A DNA stretch of 64,000 nt from Paenibacillus methanolicus (GTDB taxonomy: Bacteria; Bacillota; Bacilli; Paenibacillales; Paenibacillaceae): assembly GCF_008124765.1 (NCBI RefSeq), contig NZ_VNHS01000003.1, positions 248,001 to 312,000 on the forward strand. Direction: 5' to 3'. Positions 24,802-34,927 of the stretch are shown one piece after another. Under the pieces are notes generated by a model. The model ran no database searches. It was not told where the DNA came from and worked only from the letters and a program-made list of their open reading frames with translations. Position 1 is the stretch's first letter. Every line of letters begins with the position of its first letter. The translations under genes were made by a program, and so were the position numbers.

Positions 24802-27800
24802 TTACGGCTTCGTCAGAATCCCCTGCGCCACGATAACCAGGTCCTCCAGACCGATGGCATTGTCCTCGTTGAGGTCGTACTTCTTGTACTTCGCGCTCCA
24901 CTGCGCATCGTCGGCGGTCTTGCAGTACGCGGCGGCGACGATGCCGAGATCGCCGATCGTGTACGCGCCGTCCCCGTTCGTGTCGCCAGGCTGCGCGACG
25001 ACGACCGATGCCGCGAACGCGTTCATCGCACCCGTCAGCGCGTCGACCGCCTGCGCGATCTGAGCCGCCGTGGCGAATTCGTCCGCCGTTACCGCCGTCG
25101 CTTGCGCGATGGCCGCGCCGAACGCATCCTTCGCTTGCTGCGGATATTGGCCCGGCTTCGCGCCGACCTGCGCGGCGTCGAACTGCGTTTGCGCGCTGAC
25201 GAGCAGCGAGACGAGCGCGGTTTTGTCCGCGGCTACCCGAATTTGCACCGCTTTGGAAGCTGCGCCGATTGGCTTCTCCGCGCCGGCGCCCGTCGCGGCC
25301 GTGCCCGCGATCGAGATCGCGGCGGAAGCCGTCTCGCCCAGTTCCTTCGCCTTCCAATTCAGCCGAATGAGCGTCGTGTCTTCGTCAATCGCGCCGCTAT
25401 CTCCAGCCGAAGCTCCAATGATGCGGACGGTACCGGGCGTGCCCGATTCCACGTTCAGCAGCTGGAAGCCTTCCGCGAGCGAAACTGCCGAGACGAATTC
25501 TAGCGCGTCCTTGTCGTAGGTGACCATGATATCCTGCGCGTACAGTCCCTCATCGACGTTGCGGAGTTTGTAATCCGTATTAAATTTGGAGCCGCCGACC
25601 ACGCTGGCCGGAATGCCGGCAATCGCGCCGGATAGTTCGCCTTCCAGCGTGACGAAGTCGGACAGCGGAATGTTCAGCTCGCCGACCAGTCTTGCCACCA
25701 TTTCGGATACTTTGACGGCGCCGTTCATCTGCAGATGCGTGTTGTCTTCTTTGCCGTCGACCCACATGAAGATGTCCTTCGTGCCTTCCGTACCAAGCTG
25801 CTGGAAGTATTCCCAGCTCGCCTGATTCAGGTCGACGAGCAGCGTGCCGGTTTCTTGCGCCGTGGCCTTCATCGCCGACACATAGTCCGGGAAGCTCTTG
25901 TTCAACGTGTCGCCCGTGAAGTCGCGGCGGTTCACCGGCGTGACGAGCACCGGAATCGCGCCGCGCTGCACCGCGCCGTTGATGTAATCCTTCAAATACA
26001 CTTTGAACTGCTCCGGCGTCAGATAACGCTCCGGACGCGAAGGCGTGGAGTCGTTATGGGACCATTGCATGAACAGATAATCGCCCTCCTGAATGCCGAG
26101 CAGGATGTCGTTCAAGTGGCCGCCCGCCAGGAAGGTTTTGCTGCTGAGCCCGCCGATCGCGCGGTTGTCGATCGCCACTTGCTCCAGATCGAAGTAGCTG
26201 CCCAGCGTCTCGCCCCAACCGGCTTGCGGACGATAGCTCTCCGCGTAATTGGCCACTGTGGAATCGCTCGCCAAGTAGATCACCGGCTTCTCGCCCGCGC
26301 CGTTGCCCGGCAGACGTTCAATCGTCAGCGCGTTGATCTTCGGCGTATTGCCCGCGAACTCGAAGTTGAAGACGCCGTCGATGAGCGCGATATCATACGT
26401 AATCTCTTTGAACTCGCCCGCCGGCACGGTCGTAACCGGCAGCTTCGCCATCTGCTCGACCGTCACGCCGGCGTTCGTCGCTTCCGTCGCGTCGCCGATC
26501 GTCATGGTGACGCGGTAATTGGCCGGCTCCATCTCGACCAGGAAAGAGGTGCCGTTCACGCGTGCGAAATCCTCCGTCAGCGCGTTACCGGTGCCGCGGT
26601 TCTCGTCCAAGACCAGCGCGGTGTCGGCAAACCCGTAGCCATTGCCTTCCACGTAAGCGCGCTTCGCGTCGACTTGCGCGTACCCTTCGGCTACAGTGCC
26701 GGAACCGAAATCGAAGCGGTAGGCGTTAACGTCGCCGGCAGGTTCGCTTGTAAGCGATGCCTTCGCGACGGTCAGCATATTAAACGCATGATCGACCTGC
26801 GCCTGAGTCGCCTCCGTGCCGATGATCGCTTCGGCAGCTGCCAGCGCCTTATTCAACACGGCGACGGACGGTGCCGTGTATGCCGACAGCTCCATCGCTT
26901 TGACCTCGCCATGCAGCGCGATAAGGGCGGTCTGATCGCCTGCCGTCGCAGCCAGCTTCTCGCCTTCGATGCGCACGTTGTCGATCTGGGTCGTCCAGTT
27001 GAGCGTGCCGCCGCCGCCTTTTCTCGTTCCGAGGAAACGCAGCGCCCTAACGTTATCGGCATAGGCCGTGCCGGCGCTCATCGGAATGTCCGCGATCGTC
27101 TGCGTGACGGTTGGGTCCGCCAAGCTCGTCAACGTCAAATCAATCGTCTTCTCGGCGAAGTTGATGTCCGCCTTGACGTTCACCCGCTGGTTCTTCGTCA
27201 GATTCGTTGCCGTTCCCCCCGGAATGGCCGTCGTGCCCGTACCGTAATCCGGCACGTAGTGACCCGGGAAGTAGCCGATCGGCGTGTTCGTGCCGCTCGT
27301 CGTGTACAACGTCAGAATCAAATTCTCGTTCGCATCCTGCAGCGACAGATGGCCTTCGGACGGGGACGCGCCCACATTGCCCGTATTCCAGTCGAAGTCT
27401 ACATGGACGATATCCCCGTTCACGGCATCGAACAGCCGGAACGTCTTCGCGCGATTGCCCGACCCGGAGCCGACGACCGACAGCGCTTTGCCGCCGCTTT
27501 GCTCCACGACGGTTCCCGTCATCGTGCCCGCGATGCCGGTGGCGTTCACCATCGCATATTGGACGGCGGCCGGATCGCCCTCGAAGTTTTCTTCATACAG
27601 CTGCTGTTCCGGCTCCGGCTCCGGCTCAACGAGATCCGGATCGATGACGTATGGCGAAATCCCGACATTCATGCCTTTGACCGCGCCCGCGACCAAGCCG
27701 GCAATCACCTGCGCGCCGTAGCCGCTGAAATGCGTGTTATCGTTGACGCCGTTCGGGTACTTCGGATATTGACCCGGATTCGCGTACAGGAACAGTTTCT

Positions 27801-30684
27801 CGGAGGCGGCTAGGCCGACCTTGTTGTATTGCGCGATGCTGAGCTGGCTCAAATCGATCAGCGCCACGTTCTGTTCCTGGGCTACTTCCTTGGCCGCTTG
27901 GACGTATTCCGGGAAGCTTACGTTGAACTCTTGGGTAATGTTGTTGAAATCTCTGCGCCCGACCGGCGAGAGCAGTACCGGCGTCGCGCCGCGCTGCTTC
28001 GCGCCGTTCACGTAACGGGCCAGATACGTTTTGTAGTCCGCTGGCGAGGCATACCGCTCCGGAATGCCCGCGCTCGCATCGTTATGGCCGAACGAGATGA
28101 AGAAGTAATCGCCCGGCTTGATTTCGCGCAAGATCGTATCCAGACGTCCGTCGACCATGAACGACTTGCTGCTTCTGCCGCCGATCGCGTTATTCTCCAC
28201 GACGACGCCATTGGCGAAATAACGGCCGAATTGCTGCCCCCATCCTTCTTGCGGAGCTTGCATGGCGCTGTACGATTGCATTGTCGAATCGCCGGCCATG
28301 TAGACCGTCTTGGCGGCGCCGGCCGTCTTCGCCGGGTACTTCTCGATCGCGATTTCCTGCACGTGGATCGCGGCGCCGGAGAAGTTGAATTCCAGCTGAC
28401 CGTCGACCAGCGCGATGTCATAGGAATAGACCAATGGTTCGCCCTGCTTCACGCTCGTCACGGCCATCTTCTGGACGAACTCGGACTTGACGCCGACGTT
28501 GGAGTCCTTCGCGTCATCCCCCAGCTTGACCGTCACCTTGTAGTTGGCGTTCGGCAAATCAACCGCGAATTTGCCGTCGGCTGGAACCGTCACGTTCTCC
28601 GCACCCACCGAAATGCCGCTTGTGTTCACGAATCCGTAGCCCGCGCCTTCCGCATATGGCGTATCCTGCACGTTGGTCGCGTCTGCGGCGGATTCCGTGC
28701 CGAAGTCGAAGCGGTAGACCGACTCGGTCGTCGCCTTACCGCCGACAAGCTCCAGCTTCGCCTTCGGGAACGTCGTCTCGCCGAAGCCGATATGGAAGCT
28801 CGTATGCGGCGGCTGATTGTAGCCGACGTTCTGCCAAGCGACGCCCAATCGGTACACGGGATCCTGCATCAGCGCCGGAATCCGGTAAGCCGTCGGGATA
28901 GTCGTCGAATACAGCCGGTATTCCGTGCTGTCTTCGCTGCGCACCAGCACTTCCTCCCGCCAGTCGCCCACAATATCCGCCTGAATCGCCGGGTTGCCTT
29001 TCGTGCTATTGTTGGTCAGCGCCCCTTGCGCCCGGAAAATCTCATCCAGCTTCTTGTTCTCGTAATCCCAATTGTAAATGACCGGGATGCCTTTGCCCGT
29101 GCCGTTGTCCCAGACATGGTCGAACAACTCCCGTCCGAGATCGCCATCCCACCAAATCGCGAAGTTGGCGCTCTTCGGCGACACGCTTCCCCCATAGATC
29201 GATTCGCCGTTTGCCGCGTAAGCGCTCGTCAGCGGCACCATTTGACCTTCGACGATGGTGGTCGCCCAAGACTCGTAGCCCGGATAGGTCGGATCGATAT
29301 CCGCCGACATGCCGCGGCCGGTGTCTTTGCCGGTAAACTCGCCCCATAGGATCTCGCCCGTCGCGGCATCGCGCATCTCGAGGCCGTAGGCGGCGTTCGT
29401 ATGCTCGTGGACGCTGACGATCTGATAGCCGTCGCGGGTCGGATCCAGCTTGCCGGCATGCATCGCATCCCCGTGGCCGAGTCCGGTGCTGTACAGCAAG
29501 CTGCCGTCGTCGTCGATCGCAAGCGCGCCGAACATGATTTCGTCCTTGCCGTCCGCGTCGACGTCCAGCACGCTAAGCCCGTGGTTGCCTTGCGCCTCAT
29601 ATTGTTTGCCCGCTTCGTTCGTATCGAACACCCAACGCTTCACCAGTTCGCCGCCCACCACGTCATAAGCAGCCAGCACGGTGCGCGTATAATAGCCGCG
29701 GGTCATGACGACGCTCGGCTTCTTGCCGTCCAAATAAGCGACCGCGCCCAAGAAGCGGTCCACGCGGTTGCCGTAGCCATCGCCCCAATCGCTCACGTTG
29801 CCTCTTGGCGGCTCGTACGCAACGTTGGAGACGGCTGCTCCGGTCGTTCCGTCGAACAGCGTCAGATATTCCGGTCCGGACAGAATATAACCGCCTTCGT
29901 TGCGGTAATCCTTCGTACCGTCGCCGATGACGTTGCCTTTGCCGTCCTTCGTGCCGTCCGCCGTCTTGACGACGACCTCGGCTTTGCCGTTGCCGTCGAA
30001 GTCGTAGACCAAGAACGGCGAGTAGTGCGCGCCCGCCCGGATATTGACCCCGAGGTCGATCCGCCACAGCTTGTTGCCGTCCAGCTCCACCGCGTCCATG
30101 TACACGTTGCCGGTATAGCCGGCTTGGGAGTTGTCCTTCGCGTTCGTCGGATTCCATAAGAAGACGATCTCGTATTCGCCATCGCCGTCCACATCCGCCA
30201 CGGACGCATCGCTGGCCGTGTAGGAGTAGGTGCCGCCGTCCTTCGTTCTGCCGTCGGCCGGCTTATCGAGCGGGATCGGCAAATAATCGTTATGCCACAC
30301 CGACACCGTCTCCGGCTGCATCTCTTCCTTGCCGGCGATGATCGTGGAAATTTGGTATTGCGAGCTATCCGCGCCGGTAGTATCCACGTAGTTGGTCACG
30401 TCGCTAAGCGGCGTCGGATTCACCTTATTGCCGTTCTTGTAGACGTTGAAAGCGATTGCATCCGGATCCGCATGAAGATAACGCCAGCTTAAGAAGACGC
30501 CGTTATCGGTCAAGACCGCAACCAAGCCTCGACCTAGATTCTCCGCCTGACGCGCAGGCAGAATGTCCGAAGCGGACGCAGACGCATGACCGGGAACCGG
30601 CGCGACGATCGCCGAACCTACCATCATAAAGGATAATGCCATCGCGCAAATCGATTTGCCGCGAGATAACGCTTTTGTACCCAT
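24802..30684 (-). CDS. Secreted rhamnogalacturonan lyase PL11 fused to two CE12 acetylesterases, cohesin and dockerin modules
   Basis: A 1960-residue exoprotein. A signal peptide ends near residue 37. The PL11 rhamnogalacturonan lyase propeller spans about 40-640 (SVADVDGDGEYEIVFLWNP, VYDFDGNGKAEVVVKTADG). A small beta domain opens with YRFDFG (about 647), followed by SGNH/CE12 esterase 1 (about 793-1003; GDST, AIGGRSS, FGHND, DNTH). Then come a lectin-like sandwich (about 1033-1245), a helical FIVAR-like stretch, a second YRFDFG domain (about 1321), CE12 esterase 2 (about 1465-1665; SDST, AIGGLSS, WSHND, DNTH), a cohesin-like domain (about 1665-1815) and a C-terminal dockerin with two calcium loops (GDTNGDGAYTIGDL, DLNEDNAIGLEDL). 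Both esterase triads look intact. ATG 30684 follows GAGGAG. It would cleave and deacetylate pectic RG-I. Confidence 0.94.
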   Translation of the reverse strand: MGTKALSRGKSICAMALSFMMVGSAIVAPVPGHASASASDILPARQAENLGRGLVAVLTDNGVFLSWRYLHADPDAIAFNVYKNGNKVNPTPLSDVTNYVDTTGADSSQYQISTIIAGKEEMQPETVSVWHNDYLPIPLDKPADGRTKDGGTYSYTASDASVADVDGDGEYEIVFLWNPTNAKDNSQAGYTGNVYMDAVELDGNKLWRIDLGVNIRAGAHYSPFLVYDFDGNGKAEVVVKTADGTKDGKGNVIGDGTKDYRNEGGYILSGPEYLTLFDGTTGAAVSNVAYEPPRGNVSDWGDGYGNRVDRFLGAVAYLDGKKPSVVMTRGYYTRTVLAAYDVVGGELVKRWVFDTNEAGKQYEAQGNHGLSVLDVDADGKDEIMFGALAIDDDGSLLYSTGLGHGDAMHAGKLDPTRDGYQIVSVHEHTNAAYGLEMRDAATGEILWGEFTGKDTGRGMSADIDPTYPGYESWATTIVEGQMVPLTSAYAANGESIYGGSVSPKSANFAIWWDGDLGRELFDHVWDNGTGKGIPVIYNWDYENKKLDEIFRAQGALTNNSTKGNPAIQADIVGDWREEVLVRSEDSTEYRLYSTTIPTAYRIPALMQDPVYRLGVAWQNVGYNQPPHTSFHIGFGETTFPKAKLELVGGKATTESVYRFDFGTESAADATNVQDTPYAEGAGYGFVNTSGISVGAENVTVPADGKFAVDLPNANYKVTVKLGDDAKDSNVGVKSEFVQKMAVTSVKQGEPLVYSYDIALVDGQLEFNFSGAAIHVQEIAIEKYPAKTAGAAKTVYMAGDSTMQSYSAMQAPQEGWGQQFGRYFANGVVVENNAIGGRSSKSFMVDGRLDTILREIKPGDYFFISFGHNDASAGIPERYASPADYKTYLARYVNGAKQRGATPVLLSPVGRRDFNNITQEFNVSFPEYVQAAKEVAQEQNVALIDLSQLSIAQYNKVGLAASEKLFLYANPGQYPKYPNGVNDNTHFSGYGAQVIAGLVAGAVKGMNVGISPYVIDPDLVEPEPEPEQQLYEENFEGDPAAVQYAMVNATGIAGTMTGTVVEQSGGKALSVVGSGSGNRAKTFRLFDAVNGDIVHVDFDWNTGNVGASPSEGHLSLQDANENLILTLYTTSGTNTPIGYFPGHYVPDYGTGTTAIPGGTATNLTKNQRVNVKADINFAEKTIDLTLTSLADPTVTQTIADIPMSAGTAYADNVRALRFLGTRKGGGGTLNWTTQIDNVRIEGEKLAATAGDQTALIALHGEVKAMELSAYTAPSVAVLNKALAAAEAIIGTEATQAQVDHAFNMLTVAKASLTSEPAGDVNAYRFDFGSGTVAEGYAQVDAKRAYVEGNGYGFADTALVLDENRGTGNALTEDFARVNGTSFLVEMEPANYRVTMTIGDATEATNAGVTVEQMAKLPVTTVPAGEFKEITYDIALIDGVFNFEFAGNTPKINALTIERLPGNGAGEKPVIYLASDSTVANYAESYRPQAGWGETLGSYFDLEQVAIDNRAIGGLSSKTFLAGGHLNDILLGIQEGDYLFMQWSHNDSTPSRPERYLTPEQFKVYLKDYINGAVQRGAIPVLVTPVNRRDFTGDTLNKSFPDYVSAMKATAQETGTLLVDLNQASWEYFQQLGTEGTKDIFMWVDGKEDNTHLQMNGAVKVSEMVARLVGELNIPLSDFVTLEGELSGAIAGIPASVVGGSKFNTDYKLRNVDEGLYAQDIMVTYDKDALEFVSAVSLAEGFQLLNVESGTPGTVRIIGASAGDSGAIDEDTTLIRLNWKAKELGETASAAISIAGTAATGAGAEKPIGAASKAVQIRVAADKTALVSLLVSAQTQFDAAQVGAKPGQYPQQAKDAFGAAIAQATAVTADEFATAAQIAQAVDALTGAMNAFAASVVVAQPGDTNGDGAYTIGDLGIVAAAYCKTADDAQWSAKYKKYDLNEDNAIGLEDLVIVAQGILTKP

Positions 30685-30760
30685 GAACTCACTCCTCTTC
30701 CGAAATTCCAATCGTGAACCGATCGTGACTGGACCTGCTGCCGGAGCGCTCAACCGAACT

Positions 30761-30774
30761 GTGAAGCGCTTACA
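30761..30774. promoter_or_regulatory. Cre-like site upstream of the PL11-CE12 gene
   Basis: GTGAAGCGCTTACA keeps the cre core AAGCGCTTACA but misses the first three consensus positions of TGTAAGCGCTTACA. It lies 77-90 bases before the start codon. This is a weak candidate for CcpA control. Confidence 0.35.
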
Positions 30775-31027
30775 ATTTTGAAAGTTCCACCTCCTGGCGA
30801 CTTGCTCTTCAGCATGATTCGCGGCCCTGAGGCCGGCGAGGCTAGAGTCATCGTACTGCTTCGCTCTTCCTTCGGTAAATCGTTAGTATTGATAATCCAT
30901 GGTCACTTTTGACTCTAAGGCCGGAATGGCGCAGTATTAGATACGTTTTGTATCAAATTTGATAGACTGTAGCAAAATTGACGTCCGTTCGGCGCAGCTG
31001 TATGAACGGTATTCTAGAATGCGCTGC

Positions 31028-31123
31028 AGCGCGACGGACTCCGGGTTGTCCAGCGGCTACGTCGGACTGCGTACGTTCGACCAGACGGCCGTGTTCGATA
31101 ATATCGTCGTGGCTCCGAACTAA
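31028..31123 (+). pseudogene. 3' remnant of a secreted glycosidase (laminin-G/concanavalin-like domain end)
   Basis: The frame reads SGLSSGYVGLRTFDQTAVFD then NIVVAPN and a TAA stop at 31121-31123. GYVGLR followed by VFDNI-V is the closing pair of strands of concanavalin-like domains at the C-terminus of secreted GH32/GH43-type enzymes. No upstream coding part exists: 30775-31027 shows no matching frame. A strong terminator follows 30 bases later, as at the end of a once-working gene. Confidence 0.5.
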
Positions 31124-31154
31124 CGTCCCCCTGCCGCGATTAGTCGATAGAAAG

Positions 31155-31200
31155 AGGCGTCCCTTAGGTCATCAATAGATGACGCCGGGACGCCCCTGTT
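31155..31200 (+). terminator. Rho-independent terminator after the glycosidase remnant
   Basis: The outer stem GGCGTCCC/GGGACGCC (31156-31163 with 31187-31194) and inner stem GTCATC/GATGAC (31169-31174 with 31178-31183) are followed by CCTGTTTTC. It has outlived the gene it served. Confidence 0.75.
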
Positions 31201-31261
31201 TTCAATTGCTTTGTTTTTGATTAACGTATCCACTTCGTGATCGATATAAGTGAATGGTTTG

Positions 31262-31715
31262 CATTCACCTTTCCCCATTGTCCTCCCCGCTCCTCCTCTC
31301 GCCCTTGTAAGCGCTTGGCTCCTTGATCGGGTAATCCGTATACGCGAGGTAGCGGCAAGCCAGCTCGTTGCGAACCTGCATCTGATATTCTTTGGGACCT
31401 CTGCCCGTATGCTTCAGAAACAGCTTGCGCGGATAGGAAGCCGAAATGCCATGATTCGCGGCCAGCTGTTCGATCCGCAGGCTTTCCTTGCAGCCGTCCT
31501 CCAACTGTTTCTTGATCTGTTCGAAGGCGGCGAACGTCCCCGAATCCGCGAAGCTCCACTCCGCCCGTTCCATCCGATGCAGCTTGTGCAGCAGAATTTG
31601 GTCGTCAGGAACGTTCCTTCTCCTTCGTGGATCCAGTACATGCTGTGCACATTCACCAAATTCCGTATATCTTCCCGGCCGGGGAACGTGACTTTGTCGA
31701 TCACGAAATGAATAC
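31262..31715 (-). pseudogene. Broken AraC-family regulator
   Basis: On the reverse strand one frame gives IHFVIDKVTFPGREDIRNL and NVHSMYWIHEGEGTFLT, an AraC sensor N-terminus. A second frame gives LHKLHRMERAEWSFADSGTF, then LRIEQLAANHGISASYPRKL and PKEYQMQVRNELACRYLAYT. The joint lacks roughly 80 residues and changes frame. The C-terminus stops after YPIKE, before the second helix-turn-helix. The expected Phe or Leu of the recognition helix is Pro (SYPRKL). Seen: internal deletion, frame change and 3' truncation. Inference: the former regulator of the adjacent broken GH2 gene, to which its 5' end is now fused. Confidence 0.75.
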
Positions 31716-32112
31716 GTTACCGCAAGTACGAGGGCGACGTGGATCGTTTTCAAACGATGTTGACGCAATTTCACGAACGGGCTGAACGGATGGGGGCCGG
31801 CGACAAGCCGTGCTGATGACCGAATTCGGCGGCGCCGGATTGTTCGGGGACGTCGGCTGGGAGCCGAGATTGTTCAGCGAGGATTATCAGGCTCGGCTGG
31901 TGACCGAAGCGCTGACTATTTTCCGGAACGATCCGAACATCGCCGGCGCTTACGTCTGGCAGTTCGCGGGCGCTCAGACCGATCTGAAGAGCGATGGCCT
32001 GCACTTCCGCGACCGGGCGCGCAGCTTCAATAATAAAGGCTTGGTGAACGAAAATCGCAAGCCAAAGCAAGCGTTCCGGGAGGTTAGGCAAGTCTATCGG
32101 TCATGGGATTAA
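31716..32112 (+). pseudogene. 3' fragment of a GH2 glycosidase with a frameshift
   Basis: The frame starts abruptly with YRKYEGDVDRFQTMLTQFHE and reaches a TGA at AAGCCGTGCTGA (about 31807-31818). One missing base there would restore KPVLMTEFGGAGLFGD. The second frame then runs intact to the stop at 32110-32112, with DPNIAGAYVWQFAGAQTDLK and NRKPKQAFREVRQVYRSW, the normal end of a family 2 beta-glycosidase. The ETEFGG-type glutamate (nucleophile in TEFGG) is kept, but the N-terminal 450 or so residues are gone. It cannot be active. Confidence 0.85.
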
Positions 32113-32135
32113 TGGCGAGCAAGAAAGTAAAAAAG

Positions 32136-32168
32136 GCATCACGGCGACGACTTGCCGTGATGTCTTTT
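32136..32168. terminator. Bidirectional terminator between GH2 remnant and ArsR-like regulator
   Basis: The stem CATCACGGC/GCCGTGATG (32137-32145 with 32154-32162) is followed by TCTTTTG on the forward strand and by CTTTTTTTAC on the reverse strand. Confidence 0.85.
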
Positions 32169-32216
32169 GCACGGAAACGCTCGGAGACCTATGCCCCCTC
32201 ACCTTTCGCCGTCTCC

Positions 32217-33119
32217 TTACGCATAATAGCTCCGGACGACCAAATCTTGATTGTAATTGCCGAATCCTCTGCCATACAGCGTCAGTCCTCCTCTACCGCC
32301 GCCCGTATCCTCCGCCGCGATTCGGAACGTCCAATTGACCGCGTCCAATGCCAAATCGCGAAGGCCGATGCCGGAAATTCGCTGCCCGTCGACGTACGTG
32401 CCGTTCTCTTTGATCCGAAGCACCTTCAACAAGCCGTATTGATTGACGTCCGAATGCCACCATTCCGGCGTCAACAGCCCCCTCGTATCGCCGAAGTCGC
32501 CGGGGCTCGTCCAGACGCCAAGCGGCTTGTCATTGATGTAGAAGCGGATATCGGAGGGCCAATTGTCGTTCACCCGAGGCGCTTCCGAACCGATCTCGAG
32601 CGAGATTTCGATTTCCTGCAGACGCTGGTCCTTCTGCGAATAATTCGGGATTTTATACTCCACCCATCCCTTGGCGAACCACAAAATGCCCGCGTTCACC
32701 CGCTCCGGGTCCATGAAACAGGCCGGGTTGTCATACTGGCCGATGACCGATTTGGTCGTGGCGATCCCGCAGGTTGGCCAAGCCTCGTAATCGGTATAAT
32801 GCCCGAGCGGAATGGATAACTCATGGGAGCCCAAGGAGACGGGCGCTTCGGGCGATAGCTTGACCTGCATGAACTCCGCCTTCACGAAACATACTTTGTA
32901 CGTTCCGTTATCCACCCGAATCATGCGGCTCCCCACAATCCCCGCTTCCTCCAGCTTTCGGATATGACCGCTGACGACCGCATTGCTGAGGAAGAGCTCG
33001 GTCGCCAGCTCCTTGACGTGTCGTTCGCGTTCGAACAATTTCTCGATAATGCGCAGGCGCACTTCGCTAGCCAGCGCCTCATAGACGCGCAATGATGTGC
33101 CATCGGTCGATAATCGCAT
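32217..33119 (-). CDS. ArsR-type regulator with C-terminal jelly-roll (sugar-sensing?) domain
   Basis: This 300-residue protein has an N-terminal ArsR-like winged helix (about 8-85; LASEVRLRIIEKLFERERHV, LSNAVVSGHIRKLEEAGIVG). The beta-rich C-terminal domain (about 105-300; LEIGSEAPRVNDNWPSDIRF, PGDFGDTRG, VNWTFRIAAED) resembles a galactose-binding jelly roll. No metal-binding cysteine pair is seen, so it is not a metal sensor. It is divergent from the GH51 arabinofuranosidase gene with a 149-base gap. Inference: it senses arabinose-type sugars or oligosaccharides through the C-domain and controls GH51. Ribosome site AAGGAGGGGG precedes ATG 33119. Confidence 0.85.
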   Translation of the reverse strand: MRLSTDGTSLRVYEALASEVRLRIIEKLFERERHVKELATELFLSNAVVSGHIRKLEEAGIVGSRMIRVDNGTYKVCFVKAEFMQVKLSPEAPVSLGSHELSIPLGHYTDYEAWPTCGIATTKSVIGQYDNPACFMDPERVNAGILWFAKGWVEYKIPNYSQKDQRLQEIEISLEIGSEAPRVNDNWPSDIRFYINDKPLGVWTSPGDFGDTRGLLTPEWWHSDVNQYGLLKVLRIKENGTYVDGQRISGIGLRDLALDAVNWTFRIAAEDTGGGRGGLTLYGRGFGNYNQDLVVRSYYA

Positions 33120-33167
33120 ACACGAACCCCCTCCTTGAATTTCGTTTTAACCGAATCCTAAAGTTCG

Positions 33168-33218
33168 ATATTGTTTGTTAATCTCTATTATGATACGAAT
33201 ATTAGGGAAACACAATAT
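33168..33218. promoter_or_regulatory. Inverted repeat in the ArsR/GH51 divergent promoter
   Basis: ATATTGT (33168-33174) and its complement ACAATAT (33212-33218) flank a 37-base AT-rich spacer in the 149-base gap that must hold both divergent promoters. It is a candidate operator for the ArsR-type regulator, but the arms are short. Confidence 0.3.
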
Positions 33219-33256
33219 TAAGAATTCGCTTTTAACTTAATCCATATAATGCCTAG

Positions 33257-34777
<1,521 letters not shown>

Positions 34778-34851
34778 TTCCGACAACCGAGGAATGCATA
34801 CGATTGGCACAAGCGGCCGGCAGTAGGCTAGTCCATGTCAGGGCGAACGCA

Positions 34852-34888
34852 AAGAGACGACTCCATCACCTTGAAGGAGTCGTCTCTT
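34852..34888. terminator. Bidirectional terminator between GH51 and the 544-residue protein gene
   Basis: The perfect 13-base stem AAGAGACGACTCC (34852-34864) with its complement (34876-34888) is followed by GTTT on the forward strand and GC on the reverse. It separates two convergent genes. Confidence 0.85.
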
Positions 34889-34927
34889 GTTTAACTACAA
34901 GAATTTATATTGGCAAATGATTGCATT

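Noticed and set aside
25735-29349. Very long open frames (692 and 506 codons) antisense to the PL11-CE12 gene
   Set aside because: They are Arg/His-rich, have no ribosome site or family pattern, and lie opposite a gene with clear domains. They arise from GC-rich third-codon positions.
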